A DNA stretch of 52,270 nt, from NCBI GenBank assembly GCA_017436915.1, contig JAFSCE010000008.1:1-52270 (forward strand). The letters are read 5' to 3'. A program made the position numbers and the translations under genes. Every line of letters begins with the position of its first letter. Within the stretch, counting starts at the first letter, position 1. The notes below the pieces were generated by a model that was given only the letters and a program-made list of their open reading frames with translations, did not search any database and was not told the DNA's origin. Positions 41,234-50,643 of the stretch are shown in pieces. Source of the stretch: Clostridia bacterium (GTDB taxonomy: Bacteria; Bacillota; Clostridia; Oscillospirales; Acutalibacteraceae).

Positions 41234-42100
41234 TTACAAGGAGAAGAGTTTTTTATTAAGTTCTTCGGTAAGGGCGCCGCCGTACGGGCAGAGCTGGAAC
41301 GCTTCGGCATAGCGGATCTTGGAGCCGCGCTCCTCGCCATACCGTTTAATGAGTTCTTTGCGGAAACGGGATGCCGTTTGCGCGTTGCGCAGATCGTATC
41401 CGCTACCGCCGCGGCTGGCATTCAGAATTTCCTCGTCAGTGGACTCAGGGGTGATTTTGTACGGACCTTTGAGCCATTCAAAACGTTCGGCATCACCTTC
41501 CGGTACTTCGTCTGCGTAGCCCTTGGTAAACGGCAACCACTCGTAAACCTGGGACACGTTGATATGAGCCATCTGTAATTTGAAATCATTCTCATCGTCC
41601 ATATCCAACACAATGTCACCATGGAAATCGGGTTCCGTGAAAGAATCTTCATTGTATAAGATGATGGGCGTTTTCTCCATAGCCGGTACGTCAGGGCACT
41701 CGTGCGGCACGATCAGCATATATGACGCATCCTGGAGTAACATGCCGGCAGCGCGGTGGTCGGCGTGGTAGTCATTCGTGCGGTGTGAAATGATGAGATC
41801 TGGTGAAAATTGGCGAATATAGCGAATTAAACGGCGACGGTTTTCAAGTGTGGGCATCAAAGAACAGTCGTTCATATCCTCCCATACGTCGTATCGAATG
41901 CCGAGCAATTTTGCCACGGCGGCCGATTCTTTAGCGCGACGCGCAGTGGTTTCGGCGGGGGTCATGATATGGTGACCGCCGCAGCCGTTGCACAGACTTA
42001 AAAAGCGAACCTCGTAGCCCATTTTCACATACTTGTGAGCAAGTCCGCCACAACGGAACTCGTTGTCGTCCTGATGGGCACCGATCATTAAAATTTTCAT
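41234..42100 (-). CDS. PIG-L family deacetylase (LmbE-like)
   Basis: 288 aa. Zinc motif IGAHQDDNEFRCGG (H-x-DD), DLIISHRTNDYHADHRAAG (HxxH region). The family de-N-acetylates GlcNAc-containing small molecules such as bacillithiol or mycothiol precursors, or sugar amides; the substrate is unknown. ATG 42100 preceded by AAGGGTG. Confidence 0.92.
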   Translation of the reverse strand: MKILMIGAHQDDNEFRCGGLAHKYVKMGYEVRFLSLCNGCGGHHIMTPAETTARRAKESAAVAKLLGIRYDVWEDMNDCSLMPTLENRRRLIRYIRQFSPDLIISHRTNDYHADHRAAGMLLQDASYMLIVPHECPDVPAMEKTPIILYNEDSFTEPDFHGDIVLDMDDENDFKLQMAHINVSQVYEWLPFTKGYADEVPEGDAERFEWLKGPYKITPESTDEEILNASRGGSGYDLRNAQTASRFRKELIKRYGEERGSKIRYAEAFQLCPYGGALTEELNKKLFSL

Positions 42101-42211
42101 TACAACAACACCCTTTCATAAGGAACTGTTTATTACAAGTAGTGTATCACAAACGTTCCCTAAAAGTCAACGGTGGAGGGGTGAAAAAGGAAACAAAACA
42201 TTGACAATTTA

Positions 42212-42240
42212 TTGACAATCTTTTCAAAAAATGGTATAGT
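42212..42240 (+). promoter_or_regulatory. Promoter of the iron alcohol dehydrogenase
   Basis: TTGACA at 42212-42217, 17-bp spacer, TATAGT at 42235-42240. A second TTGACA lies at 42201. Confidence 0.8.
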
Positions 42241-42266
42241 GGAAAAAATGAGGCGGTGACTGGCAA

Positions 42267-43415
42267 ATGAAACACTTTGACATCAAAACACACATTTATT
42301 TTGGAGAAAATTCGCTGGACCGTTTGGCGGATATTCCGTACCGCAACGCGCTGCTGGTGGCGGACAAATTTGTGGTAAGCAGTGGGCTGATCCATTTGAT
42401 CACCGTTCGTTTACAACAAAACGAGGTGGCATGGCAGGTGTTTGACGACGTCGTGCCCGACCCGCCGCTCGAAAAGATCGGTCTTGGTGCGCAAGCGGTA
42501 TTGAAGCAGCGGCCGGATGTGCTGATCGCGATCGGCGGCGGCTCTGCCATTGATTCGGCAAAAGCCATTCGTGAGGTTTCTTTGCAGTTAGAGCCGTCCT
42601 ATGCGCGTCCCGCGCTGATTGCCATTCCCACCACCAGCGGTACCGGTACCGAGGTTACCTCTTTTTCAGTGGTGTCGGATCCTGAGAACTGCCGTAAGAT
42701 GCCACTCGTAAGCGATTCTATGTTGCCGGATGAAGCGATCTTAGACGCGGAACTGGTCAAATCCGTTCCGCCGTCGGTTACCGCAGACACCGGAATGGAT
42801 GTCTTCACACACGCACTCGAATCGTACGTCAGCACGAATAACACCGAGTTTTCCGCCGCTTTGGCGGAAAAAGCGATCGAAATTGTGGGTTCGTTCCTGC
42901 TTCGCTCGTATCTGGATAACAACGATACGCACGCCCGCCAGAAAATGCACGTGGCGTCCTGCCTTGCCGGTCTTGCATTCAACACGGCGTCGCTTGGACT
43001 CAATCACGGTATGGCACATCAGCTTGGTTCCCATTTTCATATCCCGCACGGTCGAGCCAACGCGATGCTGCTGCCGCATATTATCGAATACAACAGCGAC
43101 ATCAGTAAATACAGCCGTTCAAAGACGGAGTATCCCAAGCACGTGCGCAAATACGCGACGGTGGCGCGTACCCTGGGGTTGCAGAACTTCAATACCGTCA
43201 CCACGGTGCGCGCGCTGTCCAACTGGACGCAGTTCATGATGAAGGAAATGGATATGCCGCTTTCCATCTCGGAAACCGGACTTTGCACCAAAGAGGAATA
43301 CTTTGAACAGATTCCCGCCATGGTGCGTGCAGCGCTGGAGGATGCCTGCACCGCCACCAATCCCCGCAAACCGACACCGGAAGACGTTACGCGCCTATAC
43401 GCAGAATTATGGTAA
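42267..43415 (+). CDS. Iron-containing alcohol dehydrogenase (PduQ/EutG-like)
   Basis: 382 aa. IAIGGGSAIDSAKAI for NAD binding, DTGMDVFTHALESYVS and GLNHGMAHQLG...HIPHGRANAML carry the Asp and three His metal ligands. Reduces aldehydes to alcohols during fermentation. The C-terminus resembles 1-propanol/butanol dehydrogenases. No microcompartment genes are adjacent. Single gene with its own promoter and terminator. Confidence 0.94.
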   Translation: MKHFDIKTHIYFGENSLDRLADIPYRNALLVADKFVVSSGLIHLITVRLQQNEVAWQVFDDVVPDPPLEKIGLGAQAVLKQRPDVLIAIGGGSAIDSAKAIREVSLQLEPSYARPALIAIPTTSGTGTEVTSFSVVSDPENCRKMPLVSDSMLPDEAILDAELVKSVPPSVTADTGMDVFTHALESYVSTNNTEFSAALAEKAIEIVGSFLLRSYLDNNDTHARQKMHVASCLAGLAFNTASLGLNHGMAHQLGSHFHIPHGRANAMLLPHIIEYNSDISKYSRSKTEYPKHVRKYATVARTLGLQNFNTVTTVRALSNWTQFMMKEMDMPLSISETGLCTKEEYFEQIPAMVRAALEDACTATNPRKPTPEDVTRLYAELW

Positions 43416-43420
43416 TGAAA

Positions 43421-43458
43421 AAGGCAAGAAAGCTACTGCTTTCTTGCCTTTCCTTTTT
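43421..43458. terminator. Convergent terminator
   Basis: 13-bp stem AAGGCAAGAAAGC/GCTTTCTTGCCTT, loop TACT, T-rich tail. Confidence 0.88.
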
Positions 43459-44890
43459 AGCACTGCTTAATAAGCCGAATAAAAAACTCAACCGATCGGT
43501 ACAGCGTTTCCAAACGGATACGCTCGTTGTGTCCGTGGATGGTGGCACGCTCCTCCGCCGTCAGATCCATTGCCGAGAAGCGGTATACCTTGTCCGAGAT
43601 GCGTCCGTAGTGACGGCAATCGGAGCATTGCACCATAAGATACGGTGATACCAAACAACCTTTCCAGGTGGAAGCCACTGCCCGTGCCACTTTATCCCAA
43701 GCGGGACAGTCGATTACGGAAATGCGACTCGGCTCCATACCGCCGATAGCCGTGATCTCCACAGAATCATCCTTTACTGCCTTGCGCAGATATCTAAGCG
43801 CGGATGCCATCGTATCATAAGGGTTAAGACGCATATTTGATACCATTTCCGCATTGGGAGGAATGACGTTTGGCGCCTTGGATCCGCTCATTTGAGTAAA
43901 CGCGACGGTGGTGCGCATCAGCGCGTTGAGTTCGCCGCCGGATGCTTTGCAGATCATATCCAGTACCGGTGCAAACAACCACAAGTTAGAGAAGATCAAA
44001 CGGTATACAAACGATGAATGACGACCGAGTGTATCAAACATGGCGGCTACCGGCGGTGTGATATGATAGGGGAAGGGATTCCGCAGCACCTTGCAGCAGG
44101 CGGCAGACAAACGGTCGATGGGTGCGTTCGGCTTGGGCGCCGATGCGTGCCCGCCGGTGGATTTTACACGGTAACGCGCGTTGAGCATGCCTTTTTCTGC
44201 AATACCGATCATACCGCACGGTGCGTTGACACCGGGGAATACGTTTTCCACGACACCGCCGCCCTCGTCCACGACCATAGACGGCGTGATGCCGTTATCT
44301 TCAAACCAATCTACAATGTTGGCGGCACCTTTACCGTTAACTTCTTCGCCGCCGGAAAAGGCAAAATATACGTCGTTTTCCGGTGTGAAGCCCGCGGCGA
44401 TCAGGTGATCAGCAGCGAACAAAATACCGTTAAAGGTTACTTTGGTATCGAGCGTGCCGCGTCCCCACAGAACATCGCCTTCGATAATGGCGTCAAAAGC
44501 GGGCTTCTCCCAACCGTCTTCTTCTACCGGCACCACGTCGTAGTGTGCCATCAATACTGCAGGATCACCCGCTGAGTTTCCTTTCCAATGAAACAACAGT
44601 GCACGATCCGGAAGTTGTCTGAACGAGCATGTCTTAAAAACATGTGGGTACAGAGTGGGAAGCAGGGCGATGAGCTTTTCAAATTCCGCATCGTCCTCAA
44701 GCGTGGGATCGGTATACGATACCGTTTTGCAGCGTACCAATTCTTGCAAGCTTGTAACAGCGGCATCTTTATCAAACGTTTCATCACCTTCAAGCAGTTG
44801 AACGGGCGGCTTCGGTGTGAAACGAAGTGTGCGGATCAAGAGTACGGCGAAAAACAGCACGACTGCCGCTACGGGTATCAGCCACCACAT
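43457..44890 (-). CDS. Membrane-anchored M20 family peptidase
   Basis: 477 aa. Signal anchor at residues 2-20, then the M20 dipeptidase/carboxypeptidase fold: LMAHYDVVPVE (metal His/Asp), GRGTLDTKVT, SGGEEVNGKGA (catalytic and metal Glu), and HGHNERI at the C-terminus. It resembles mammalian PM20D1/CPS1-type enzymes that hydrolyse N-acyl amino acids or dipeptides. The gene ends the leftward run 46304-43457 and follows two membrane-protein genes, probably as one transport/hydrolysis unit; start 1 bp after the stop of the neighbour. Confidence 0.92.
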   Translation of the reverse strand: MWWLIPVAAVVLFFAVLLIRTLRFTPKPPVQLLEGDETFDKDAAVTSLQELVRCKTVSYTDPTLEDDAEFEKLIALLPTLYPHVFKTCSFRQLPDRALLFHWKGNSAGDPAVLMAHYDVVPVEEDGWEKPAFDAIIEGDVLWGRGTLDTKVTFNGILFAADHLIAAGFTPENDVYFAFSGGEEVNGKGAANIVDWFEDNGITPSMVVDEGGGVVENVFPGVNAPCGMIGIAEKGMLNARYRVKSTGGHASAPKPNAPIDRLSAACCKVLRNPFPYHITPPVAAMFDTLGRHSSFVYRLIFSNLWLFAPVLDMICKASGGELNALMRTTVAFTQMSGSKAPNVIPPNAEMVSNMRLNPYDTMASALRYLRKAVKDDSVEITAIGGMEPSRISVIDCPAWDKVARAVASTWKGCLVSPYLMVQCSDCRHYGRISDKVYRFSAMDLTAEERATIHGHNERIRLETLYRSVEFFIRLIKQC

Positions 44891-44891
44891 A

Positions 44892-45557
44892 TCACAGCCA
44901 ACCTTTCTTGTACATGATCCGCGCTACCCCGACGGTGAACAGCACCCCGACCGGCACCATAATGCCGACCGTACCGGCATTGAGCGCGGGAACGGTGATA
45001 AACAGCGCTAACATTAAAATGATGGGAGCGATGGACAGTTTCGCATTTTTGGAGATAAACACCACCGCCAGACCGCCGAACAGTGCGGGGAGGATCATAT
45101 CAAACGCCGGTTTCAAGACGGGGGATTCCAGTACCGGTGTCAACGGCACAATACAGATCACACCGACGATGATGATGAGCGTGGTCACGATACTGGACAC
45201 CGCGATGGCGATGGTGGAAATGACCTCGCCCTCCTCGCTGCTGGCTTTCACCTTGGCGCGCTCCATGGCATCGATAGCGCAAGGGAGCTTGAGATTGGAA
45301 ATGTTACCCGTGACAAACGACAGATAGGTGCCGCCCGCCCCGAGCATGGGAACGTAGGTGAAGATCTCCACAACACCGACCGCCCAGTACATCGGCGCGG
45401 TTGCGACCAACCCTTGCACCAACACTTTCGTATTCGGCATCGCGCCGAACACGAGCGAAAGAGCGACGGGGAAGAGCAAGATGAGCAGGCCAACGGCGAT
45501 GCCCCATGCGCGACCGTCGCGGTGAACACTATCCATATACGTTAATTGCTTTTTCAT
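44892..45557 (-). CDS. Multispan membrane protein paired with a DUF5058 protein
   Basis: 221 aa, about six spans. No family name recognised with certainty. It has the loop LPCAIDAMERAKVKASSEEGEVISTIAIAVSS between spans and a hydrophobic C-terminal half. It is encoded 12 bp after the DUF5058-like gene and 1 bp before the M20 peptidase. The two membrane proteins look like subunits of one transporter. What it moves cannot be said; peptides or N-acyl amino acids would match the peptidase. Confidence 0.75.
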   Translation of the reverse strand: MKKQLTYMDSVHRDGRAWGIAVGLLILLFPVALSLVFGAMPNTKVLVQGLVATAPMYWAVGVVEIFTYVPMLGAGGTYLSFVTGNISNLKLPCAIDAMERAKVKASSEEGEVISTIAIAVSSIVTTLIIIVGVICIVPLTPVLESPVLKPAFDMILPALFGGLAVVFISKNAKLSIAPIILMLALFITVPALNAGTVGIMVPVGVLFTVGVARIMYKKGWL

Positions 45558-45569
45558 ATCGGCACCTCC

Positions 45570-46304
45570 TTAACCTAACCAGTTGGTGAACGGAATGGCG
45601 GAAGCCATACCGAGTATCAAGCTGAGCGGCAGCGCGTAATCTTCCATCCAGCGGATTTTCAGTGCTTTGGATAAGCCGCCGAAGACGGCCATTACCACGG
45701 CGGAAACCGCCATCACGCACACGGGAATTAAGCCCGAGGTGTTGCCCGAAAAGACGAGACCGACGTCACAGAAAACGTAGCCGAGAAAGGCGGAGATCAT
45801 ACCGAGGAACATCGCGTTATTGAAGATCTCGCCCCATTTTTTGTCTTTCATTCCCATTTTGATCATGCCGCCCTGGATCTTTTTCGTGACAAACGGGACC
45901 AGTACGATACCGGCGGCAATGCCGATAGTCATGACCCAGACGATCGACATAAAGATGGAAGGATCTGTTACGGTAGCACTGGCTGACAGTTCGGCTGCCG
46001 TCAGCGCGTTGCCCGCGGCGACGGTTTCATAGGTGATGGAGCCGATAACCGAAAGGCGCAACCACGGCAACGCCAGTCCTAAGGACTTGGACAGTGCCAC
46101 AACACCGACCAAGATCGCAATGGCGGGAGCAATGGTGAACACCGCCGAGGACGTTACCGTCGATTTGACGGTGGCGCTGCTGATGCCGAGCTGCTTGGCG
46201 CGGCGGAGCGCTTTGACTAAAAAATACACCGATTGCCCCATTACGGCGGCAATGATGATCCCAACCAACACAAACAGGATGGGATGATTGACGTTGAATT
46301 CCAT
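45570..46304 (-). CDS. DUF5058-like membrane protein
   Basis: 244 aa, seven or so spans. Starts MEFNVNHPILFVLVGIIIAAVMGQSVYFLVKA, then a cytoplasmic RRAKQLGISSATVKSTVTSS loop and hydrophobic segments with a soluble KKIQGGMIKMGMKDKKWGEI loop. The pattern is that of DUF5058, a Bacillota/Fusobacteria membrane family without known function, usually next to another membrane protein. ATG 46304 preceded by AGGAGGGG. Confidence 0.75.
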   Translation of the reverse strand: MEFNVNHPILFVLVGIIIAAVMGQSVYFLVKALRRAKQLGISSATVKSTVTSSAVFTIAPAIAILVGVVALSKSLGLALPWLRLSVIGSITYETVAAGNALTAAELSASATVTDPSIFMSIVWVMTIGIAAGIVLVPFVTKKIQGGMIKMGMKDKKWGEIFNNAMFLGMISAFLGYVFCDVGLVFSGNTSGLIPVCVMAVSAVVMAVFGGLSKALKIRWMEDYALPLSLILGMASAIPFTNWLG

Positions 46305-46370
46305 ACGGAACCCCTCCTTTTCTCTCATAGAATATCACAAACCGTCTTTTTTCGCAACAATGCAATATCA

Positions 46371-46403
46371 AAAAAGGACGCACTTGGAAAAGTGCGCCTT
46401 TTT
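46371..46403 (-). terminator. Terminator after the Lgt-like gene
   Basis: AAAAAGG.CGCACTT/AAGTGCG.CTTTTT; T-run on both strands, serving the minus-strand gene. Confidence 0.85.
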
Positions 46404-46416
46404 AACGAGCAATGGG

Positions 46417-47229
46417 TTAACGTGAGATTTCTTTTTTGTGAGAAGTATGTATAGTACTTTTTATCAATATTATTGAGGAAATAGCAAATAGGAAAATGCT
46501 GATAAACTGGGAAGTAGACAGGCCGAAAATAAAGCCACGAATATCGTCGCCACGGAGAAACTCGTCAAAAAATCGAATGACCGAGTAGGACAGAAGGTAG
46601 ATCGGCAACAGCTTCCCTTGTAGTGCCGTGTGTGTTGTTAGAGATTTTTTGTACAGTCCATACAAAACAGCAAAAAGCAGGATATTCAGTACAGCTTCCA
46701 ATAACTGCACCGGAAAACGAGGAACATCGTTGATTTGCGGGACAAGAGTGTTTCCGGTTACCGTAATGCCAAAATCACATTCAATCCCATAACAGCATCC
46801 GCTGAAAAAGCACCCGCAGCGTGCAAAACTATGAAACAGGGGGATTGCAAGAGTAAGCATATCCGAATATACAGAGAAATTTAATTTTTGGGCACGGATG
46901 GCAATGGTTGCCACCAAAATTGCGCCAAAAAGGCCACCGTAAAAAACGGATCCGCCAAAAACTGTCACCGCACGCTCGATTAACTGGTCAACGGTTTCGG
47001 CGGTGAACAGTGTAGGGATAAATCGGATATTGGTTAATCCATAAAGAAGATGCCCACCCAGAATAACACCGATGGATGAGAAAAGTAAAACAATGATTGT
47101 GTCATTATCGTCTCCTACACGCTTGCGCGCGAGATGGCAGGTGAAGATTCCCGCCACAAACACCCCGATCAGGGACAGGAGAAAGTAGGTGGTGATCATT
47201 TTGCCGAATACAGTAAAATACGGAAACAC
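46417..47229 (-). CDS. Lgt-family prolipoprotein diacylglyceryl transferase-like protein
   Basis: 270 aa, seven spans. Conserved FGGSVFYGGLFGAIL, HSFARCGCFFSGCCYG and RFPVQLLEAVLNI match Lgt; the signature region is the Cys-rich variant rather than the common HGLGRIGNFING form. Lgt attaches diacylglycerol to lipobox Cys, and four lipoprotein precursors occur in this window. It may be a paralogue of the housekeeping Lgt or an enzyme with another acceptor. Ribosome site AAGGAAGG. Confidence 0.82.
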   Translation of the reverse strand: MFPYFTVFGKMITTYFLLSLIGVFVAGIFTCHLARKRVGDDNDTIIVLLFSSIGVILGGHLLYGLTNIRFIPTLFTAETVDQLIERAVTVFGGSVFYGGLFGAILVATIAIRAQKLNFSVYSDMLTLAIPLFHSFARCGCFFSGCCYGIECDFGITVTGNTLVPQINDVPRFPVQLLEAVLNILLFAVLYGLYKKSLTTHTALQGKLLPIYLLSYSVIRFFDEFLRGDDIRGFIFGLSTSQFISIFLFAISSIILIKSTIHTSHKKEISR

Positions 47230-47260
47230 CGTAACACACCTTCCTTAAGTGTTAATAAAA

Positions 47261-47297
47261 CAAGGAAAGCGCCGCCGTTACGGCGGCGCTTTCCTTG
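47261..47297 (-). terminator. Terminator of the DUF4190 gene
   Basis: 17-bp perfect stem CAAGGAAAGCGCCGCCG/CGGCGGCGCTTTCCTTG, 3-nt loop, then TTTTATT on the minus strand. Confidence 0.9.
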
Positions 47298-47309
47298 TAC
47301 TAAACAGAT

Positions 47310-47705
47310 TTAAGCTGCGGTTCCTGCTGCGGCGCACAGAGCGGCGGAACACACGGTGGTACAAATAAGACCCAGTACAGCGAACGCGGTACCGATGATG
47401 CCAAGAACCAGACCGGCTGTAGCCAAACCGGAGGACTTACCTTCCGCCGCGACAGACATCTTGCGTCCCTTCACGCCAAAGATGATGCCGAGTATCGCGC
47501 AAACAGTTGTAAAATAGCAAACGACCGGAATGGAACCGCCGACAATACCCAGAATTCCCAGAACCAAAGCGGCAATCGACCAACCCTTACCGTTGTCAAC
47601 TGCGGCGGCCTCTACGACCGGCGTTTCCACAACGGGTGTTTCCGCAACGGGTGTTGTGGTTTCTTCTGTAACTTCTACAACTTCTTTGTTTTCCATGTTA
47701 TCCAT
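47310..47705 (-). CDS. DUF4190 family membrane protein
   Basis: 131 aa. An acidic Val/Glu/Thr/Pro-rich N-terminus (repeated PVVETPVVE-type units) precedes two hydrophobic hairpin units: WSIAALVLGILGIVGGSIPVV...GIIFGVKGRK and GLATAGLVLGIIGTAFAVLGLI. This is the DUF4190 pattern, function unknown. ATG 47705 after GAGGAGG. Divergent from the carboxypeptidase gene; the intervening 297 bp hold promoters but no further gene that I see. Confidence 0.85.
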   Translation of the reverse strand: MDNMENKEVVEVTEETTTPVAETPVVETPVVEAAAVDNGKGWSIAALVLGILGIVGGSIPVVCYFTTVCAILGIIFGVKGRKMSVAAEGKSSGLATAGLVLGIIGTAFAVLGLICTTVCSAALCAAAGTAA

Positions 47706-48002
47706 TTTTGTTTCCTCCTCAAACACAAATATGTAAATAAAAACTCTACTTACACTGTTAGGATATCATACTAGAAAAAGCATTGCAAGAAAATTCGTCC
47801 ATTTTTGTCAAAAAAAGTTGAGTAATCGCGCGTGGTATCTACTTTTTATCAGTAGAGTGAGCTCAACCGCTCCAAAGCAATGATGGAAGGTCACAAAATG
47901 GACCTGTTTTACATACTGCATGTTTGCGGTTTTTAACATTCCTCTTGTGTTTTTCGACAAAATTTGCTACACTGAAACACATGATGAAAAGGTGGTGAGC
48001 GG

Positions 48003-48932
48003 GTGAAACGGTTGTGGCTATTTTTGATCGTGGTCGTATTGTGCCTGACAACGGTAAGTTGTTCAGCATCGAAAGAGGCAATGGCGACGGTACCCACGAC
48101 AACCGTTACGACCACCACGACAACGACAACCACCACCACTTCCGCCACCGTTGCCGGAGAACGCGTACGGTATCTCGGCTTGTACGAAGCCGATACGCAA
48201 GAACCATTGCATGAATCGTGGGCAGAGGAGCGAATCTATCCCGCGAGTCTTGTTAAGATCACGACGGCGTACACCGCATTGCGCTACCTTTCGGGAGATA
48301 CTGAGATTACGGTTGGATCGGAGCTGTCCTTGGTGAAAGCGCACTCCAGTGTTTGCCACATCCAGCGCGGCCACCGCCTGACCTTGCGTGATCTGATTGC
48401 CGGTATGCTGATCTCCTCCGGCAACGATGCCGCCTATACGCTCGCGGTGAACGTGGCACGCACCGTCGCGCAGGATGCCGATCTGACCGATAAAGATGCG
48501 GTGGCGTATTTTTGTGGATTGATGAATGAAACTGCCCGTGACCTCGGTGCCGTAAATTCGCATTACGTCAACCCCGAGGGCTGGGACGATGAACGGCAAT
48601 ATACCACGGTACGCGACTTGTCGCTCCTCATTCGCAAGGCCATGCGGATGCCGGAGATTTGCGATGCCGTCTCCGCTGTGGAGAAAACGGTTTCGGTAGG
48701 AAACGGTCAGACGCTTACGTTTCGTAATACGAATCTCTTTTTGCACCAAAGCAGCAACTTTTATGACGAACGTGTAACCGGCTTCAAGACCGGTTCCACC
48801 TCGCATGCCGGCAAATGCTTGGCAACCACCTTGGTGAAAGACGGCAAGACGTACATTGCGATCGTGATGAATTGTTCGACCGACACCGACCGTTACAAAA
48901 CCATGCAAACATTGTTGGAACGTATTCCATAA
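48003..48932 (+). CDS. D-alanyl-D-alanine carboxypeptidase lipoprotein (S11)
   Basis: 309 aa from GTG 48003. Lipobox TVSC, then a Thr-rich tract (about residues 32-46). Penicillin-binding motifs: SLVK in YPASLVKITTAY, SGN in LISSGNDAAYTL, KTG in GFKTGSTSHAG. Trims pentapeptide side chains of peptidoglycan at the outer membrane face. The usual C-terminal beta domain of PBP5/DacA and its amphipathic anchor are missing; the lipid anchor replaces them. TTGTGT/TACACT with a 17-bp spacer lies just upstream (about 47945-47973). Confidence 0.92.
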   Translation: MKRLWLFLIVVVLCLTTVSCSASKEAMATVPTTTVTTTTTTTTTTTSATVAGERVRYLGLYEADTQEPLHESWAEERIYPASLVKITTAYTALRYLSGDTEITVGSELSLVKAHSSVCHIQRGHRLTLRDLIAGMLISSGNDAAYTLAVNVARTVAQDADLTDKDAVAYFCGLMNETARDLGAVNSHYVNPEGWDDERQYTTVRDLSLLIRKAMRMPEICDAVSAVEKTVSVGNGQTLTFRNTNLFLHQSSNFYDERVTGFKTGSTSHAGKCLATTLVKDGKTYIAIVMNCSTDTDRYKTMQTLLERIP

Positions 48933-48944
48933 CCGAATAACACA

Positions 48945-48975
48945 AAGCCCCCTCCGTGGCGGAGGGGGCTTATTT
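48945..48975. terminator. Convergent terminator
   Basis: 12-bp stem AAGCCCCCTCCG/CGGAGGGGGCTT with TGG loop. Confidence 0.88.
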
Positions 48976-50569
48976 ATACAATATCGGTCACCGTTTCGTT
49001 ATAGGTCTGATCACCGACGATCGCGATGAGCTCGGTTTTGGTTTGTGTCTCGTCAAAGGTGGAATAGCGTATGTGCAGAATATCACCCTCGCGAATGACC
49101 TTTTCGCCGTGCTGATCCACCTGAGCAGTTCGCTTTGGATCGTGCTTTACCGATAACACGAACAGATTGGCGGGCCAAAAAATGTCGCGAATCTGTTTAC
49201 CGACGGCAAACGCACCTTCCTGTACGGTCACAAAGGTATCGATTACTTGAGCGGTTTTGGATTCGTTAAGATTCTTGATCTTGCGTTCCAGCACCGTTTC
49301 ATTAATGGAATGAACCCCGAAGATCTCGGTGATGGCATACGCCGTGGCGGCGGTAGCAATGACCGATAACAGATTAGCCGAGCAGGATAATGCCTCTATC
49401 GAGAAAACGATTGCAGTCAGCGGCATTTTCATCATGCCGGCAATGCAGGCGGTGATGCCCAATACTAGTACCAGCGTATACTGTTCCGACGGCAGTCCGG
49501 TCAGCGAAAGAAGCTTCGCCAAAATGGCGGATACCACTGCGCCGAGTGCTAATAACGGTACGAAGATACCCCCGGTAATGCCGTTCGTATTGGCACTGAG
49601 AGTGAGTGTGGTACGCACGATTAAAATCAACAGCAACATCATAAGAGTTGGTGCGCCGTCAAGCAGGGAAACGATGAGATCGTGACCGGTCGAAATAAAC
49701 GAAAAAGAACAAAGACCCGCAATGAGCGTCAGCAGAAAGACGAGGAAAGTTTTAACGGTGCGTGACAATTCCCCAAAAACCGTATGAAACAGAGAATTAA
49801 GAAACCGGAAATAATGCAAAAACAGCACCGAAAAAAGTCCGACTGCAGCACCCACAAGCAGCGGTAACCAAACGTCCCGCGTCGATAACGCGGGTAGTTG
49901 TAAAGCAGGGAAGAGGGAAATGCTCACACCACAAAGCGGCGCTAAAAATTCCGAAGTGATGCGAGCAAACAGCACTGAAAAAGCAGAGGTCAGCAGGATG
50001 GTGGGCGATATGCGCTGATGCGCTTCTTCAATAGCAAATAAGATACCCGAAACAGGTGCACCTGTGGCGACCGAAAAACCCGCGCAGGCGCCGCCCGTCA
50101 TCGCATAGCGATCCCACGCACGGTGCTTTTTCGAAAATAAAGACACGGTGCCTCTGCCGACGGCGGTACCCATTTGAACCGAAGGCCCCTCATTGCCGAG
50201 CGGAACACCAATTAAAAACGAAATAAGAGAAAGGAAAAAGGTGCCGATCAGATTCTTGAACCAACGAAACGCGACGATTCCCCGCAAAATGCCGATCGAG
50301 GTTGGAATACCGCCGCCGCGAAGGTTGGGCGTTTTGTGATAGCAGTAAACGAAAAGTGCCGCGATACCGAACAAGGCCGCAGCCACGAGCGGTAACCATA
50401 TCAAGTGTTCTCGCAAAAAGTCATATCCCGTTTCTGAGGCGGAAATAACGTGCTCCGCACACACCTTGTACACGGTGATAACCACGGCGGTTAACACACC
50501 GGTGATAGCACCGAACCAGCAGGAGGAGGCAATTAAATTCACAATATCACGTTTTGCTCGTTGTTTCAT
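48974..50569 (-). CDS. ClC chloride channel/antiporter with TrkA-C domain
   Basis: 531 aa. ClC selectivity motifs: LRGGGIPT (GSGIP equivalent), GNEGPSVQMG with the gating Glu, and TGGIFVPLLALGA. About ten to twelve helices, then a C-terminal soluble TrkA-C-like domain (VIDTFVTVQEGAFAVGKQIRDI...VIREGDILHIRY). The Glu at the gating position is kept; whether it is a channel or an H+/Cl- or F-/H+ exchanger is not resolved. Single gene. Confidence 0.93.
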   Translation of the reverse strand: MKQRAKRDIVNLIASSCWFGAITGVLTAVVITVYKVCAEHVISASETGYDFLREHLIWLPLVAAALFGIAALFVYCYHKTPNLRGGGIPTSIGILRGIVAFRWFKNLIGTFFLSLISFLIGVPLGNEGPSVQMGTAVGRGTVSLFSKKHRAWDRYAMTGGACAGFSVATGAPVSGILFAIEEAHQRISPTILLTSAFSVLFARITSEFLAPLCGVSISLFPALQLPALSTRDVWLPLLVGAAVGLFSVLFLHYFRFLNSLFHTVFGELSRTVKTFLVFLLTLIAGLCSFSFISTGHDLIVSLLDGAPTLMMLLLILIVRTTLTLSANTNGITGGIFVPLLALGAVVSAILAKLLSLTGLPSEQYTLVLVLGITACIAGMMKMPLTAIVFSIEALSCSANLLSVIATAATAYAITEIFGVHSINETVLERKIKNLNESKTAQVIDTFVTVQEGAFAVGKQIRDIFWPANLFVLSVKHDPKRTAQVDQHGEKVIREGDILHIRYSTFDETQTKTELIAIVGDQTYNETVTDIV

Positions 50570-50643
50570 ACAGCACCGACTCTATCTAAAAAAGTTGAGT
50601 ACCATTTTATCACGCTGATAACGGAAAAGCAAGGGAAAACAAC

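Noticed and set aside
48063..48908. 281-codon open frame antisense to the D,D-carboxypeptidase
   Set aside because: Shadow of a gene with all three penicillin-binding motifs; no family resemblance.
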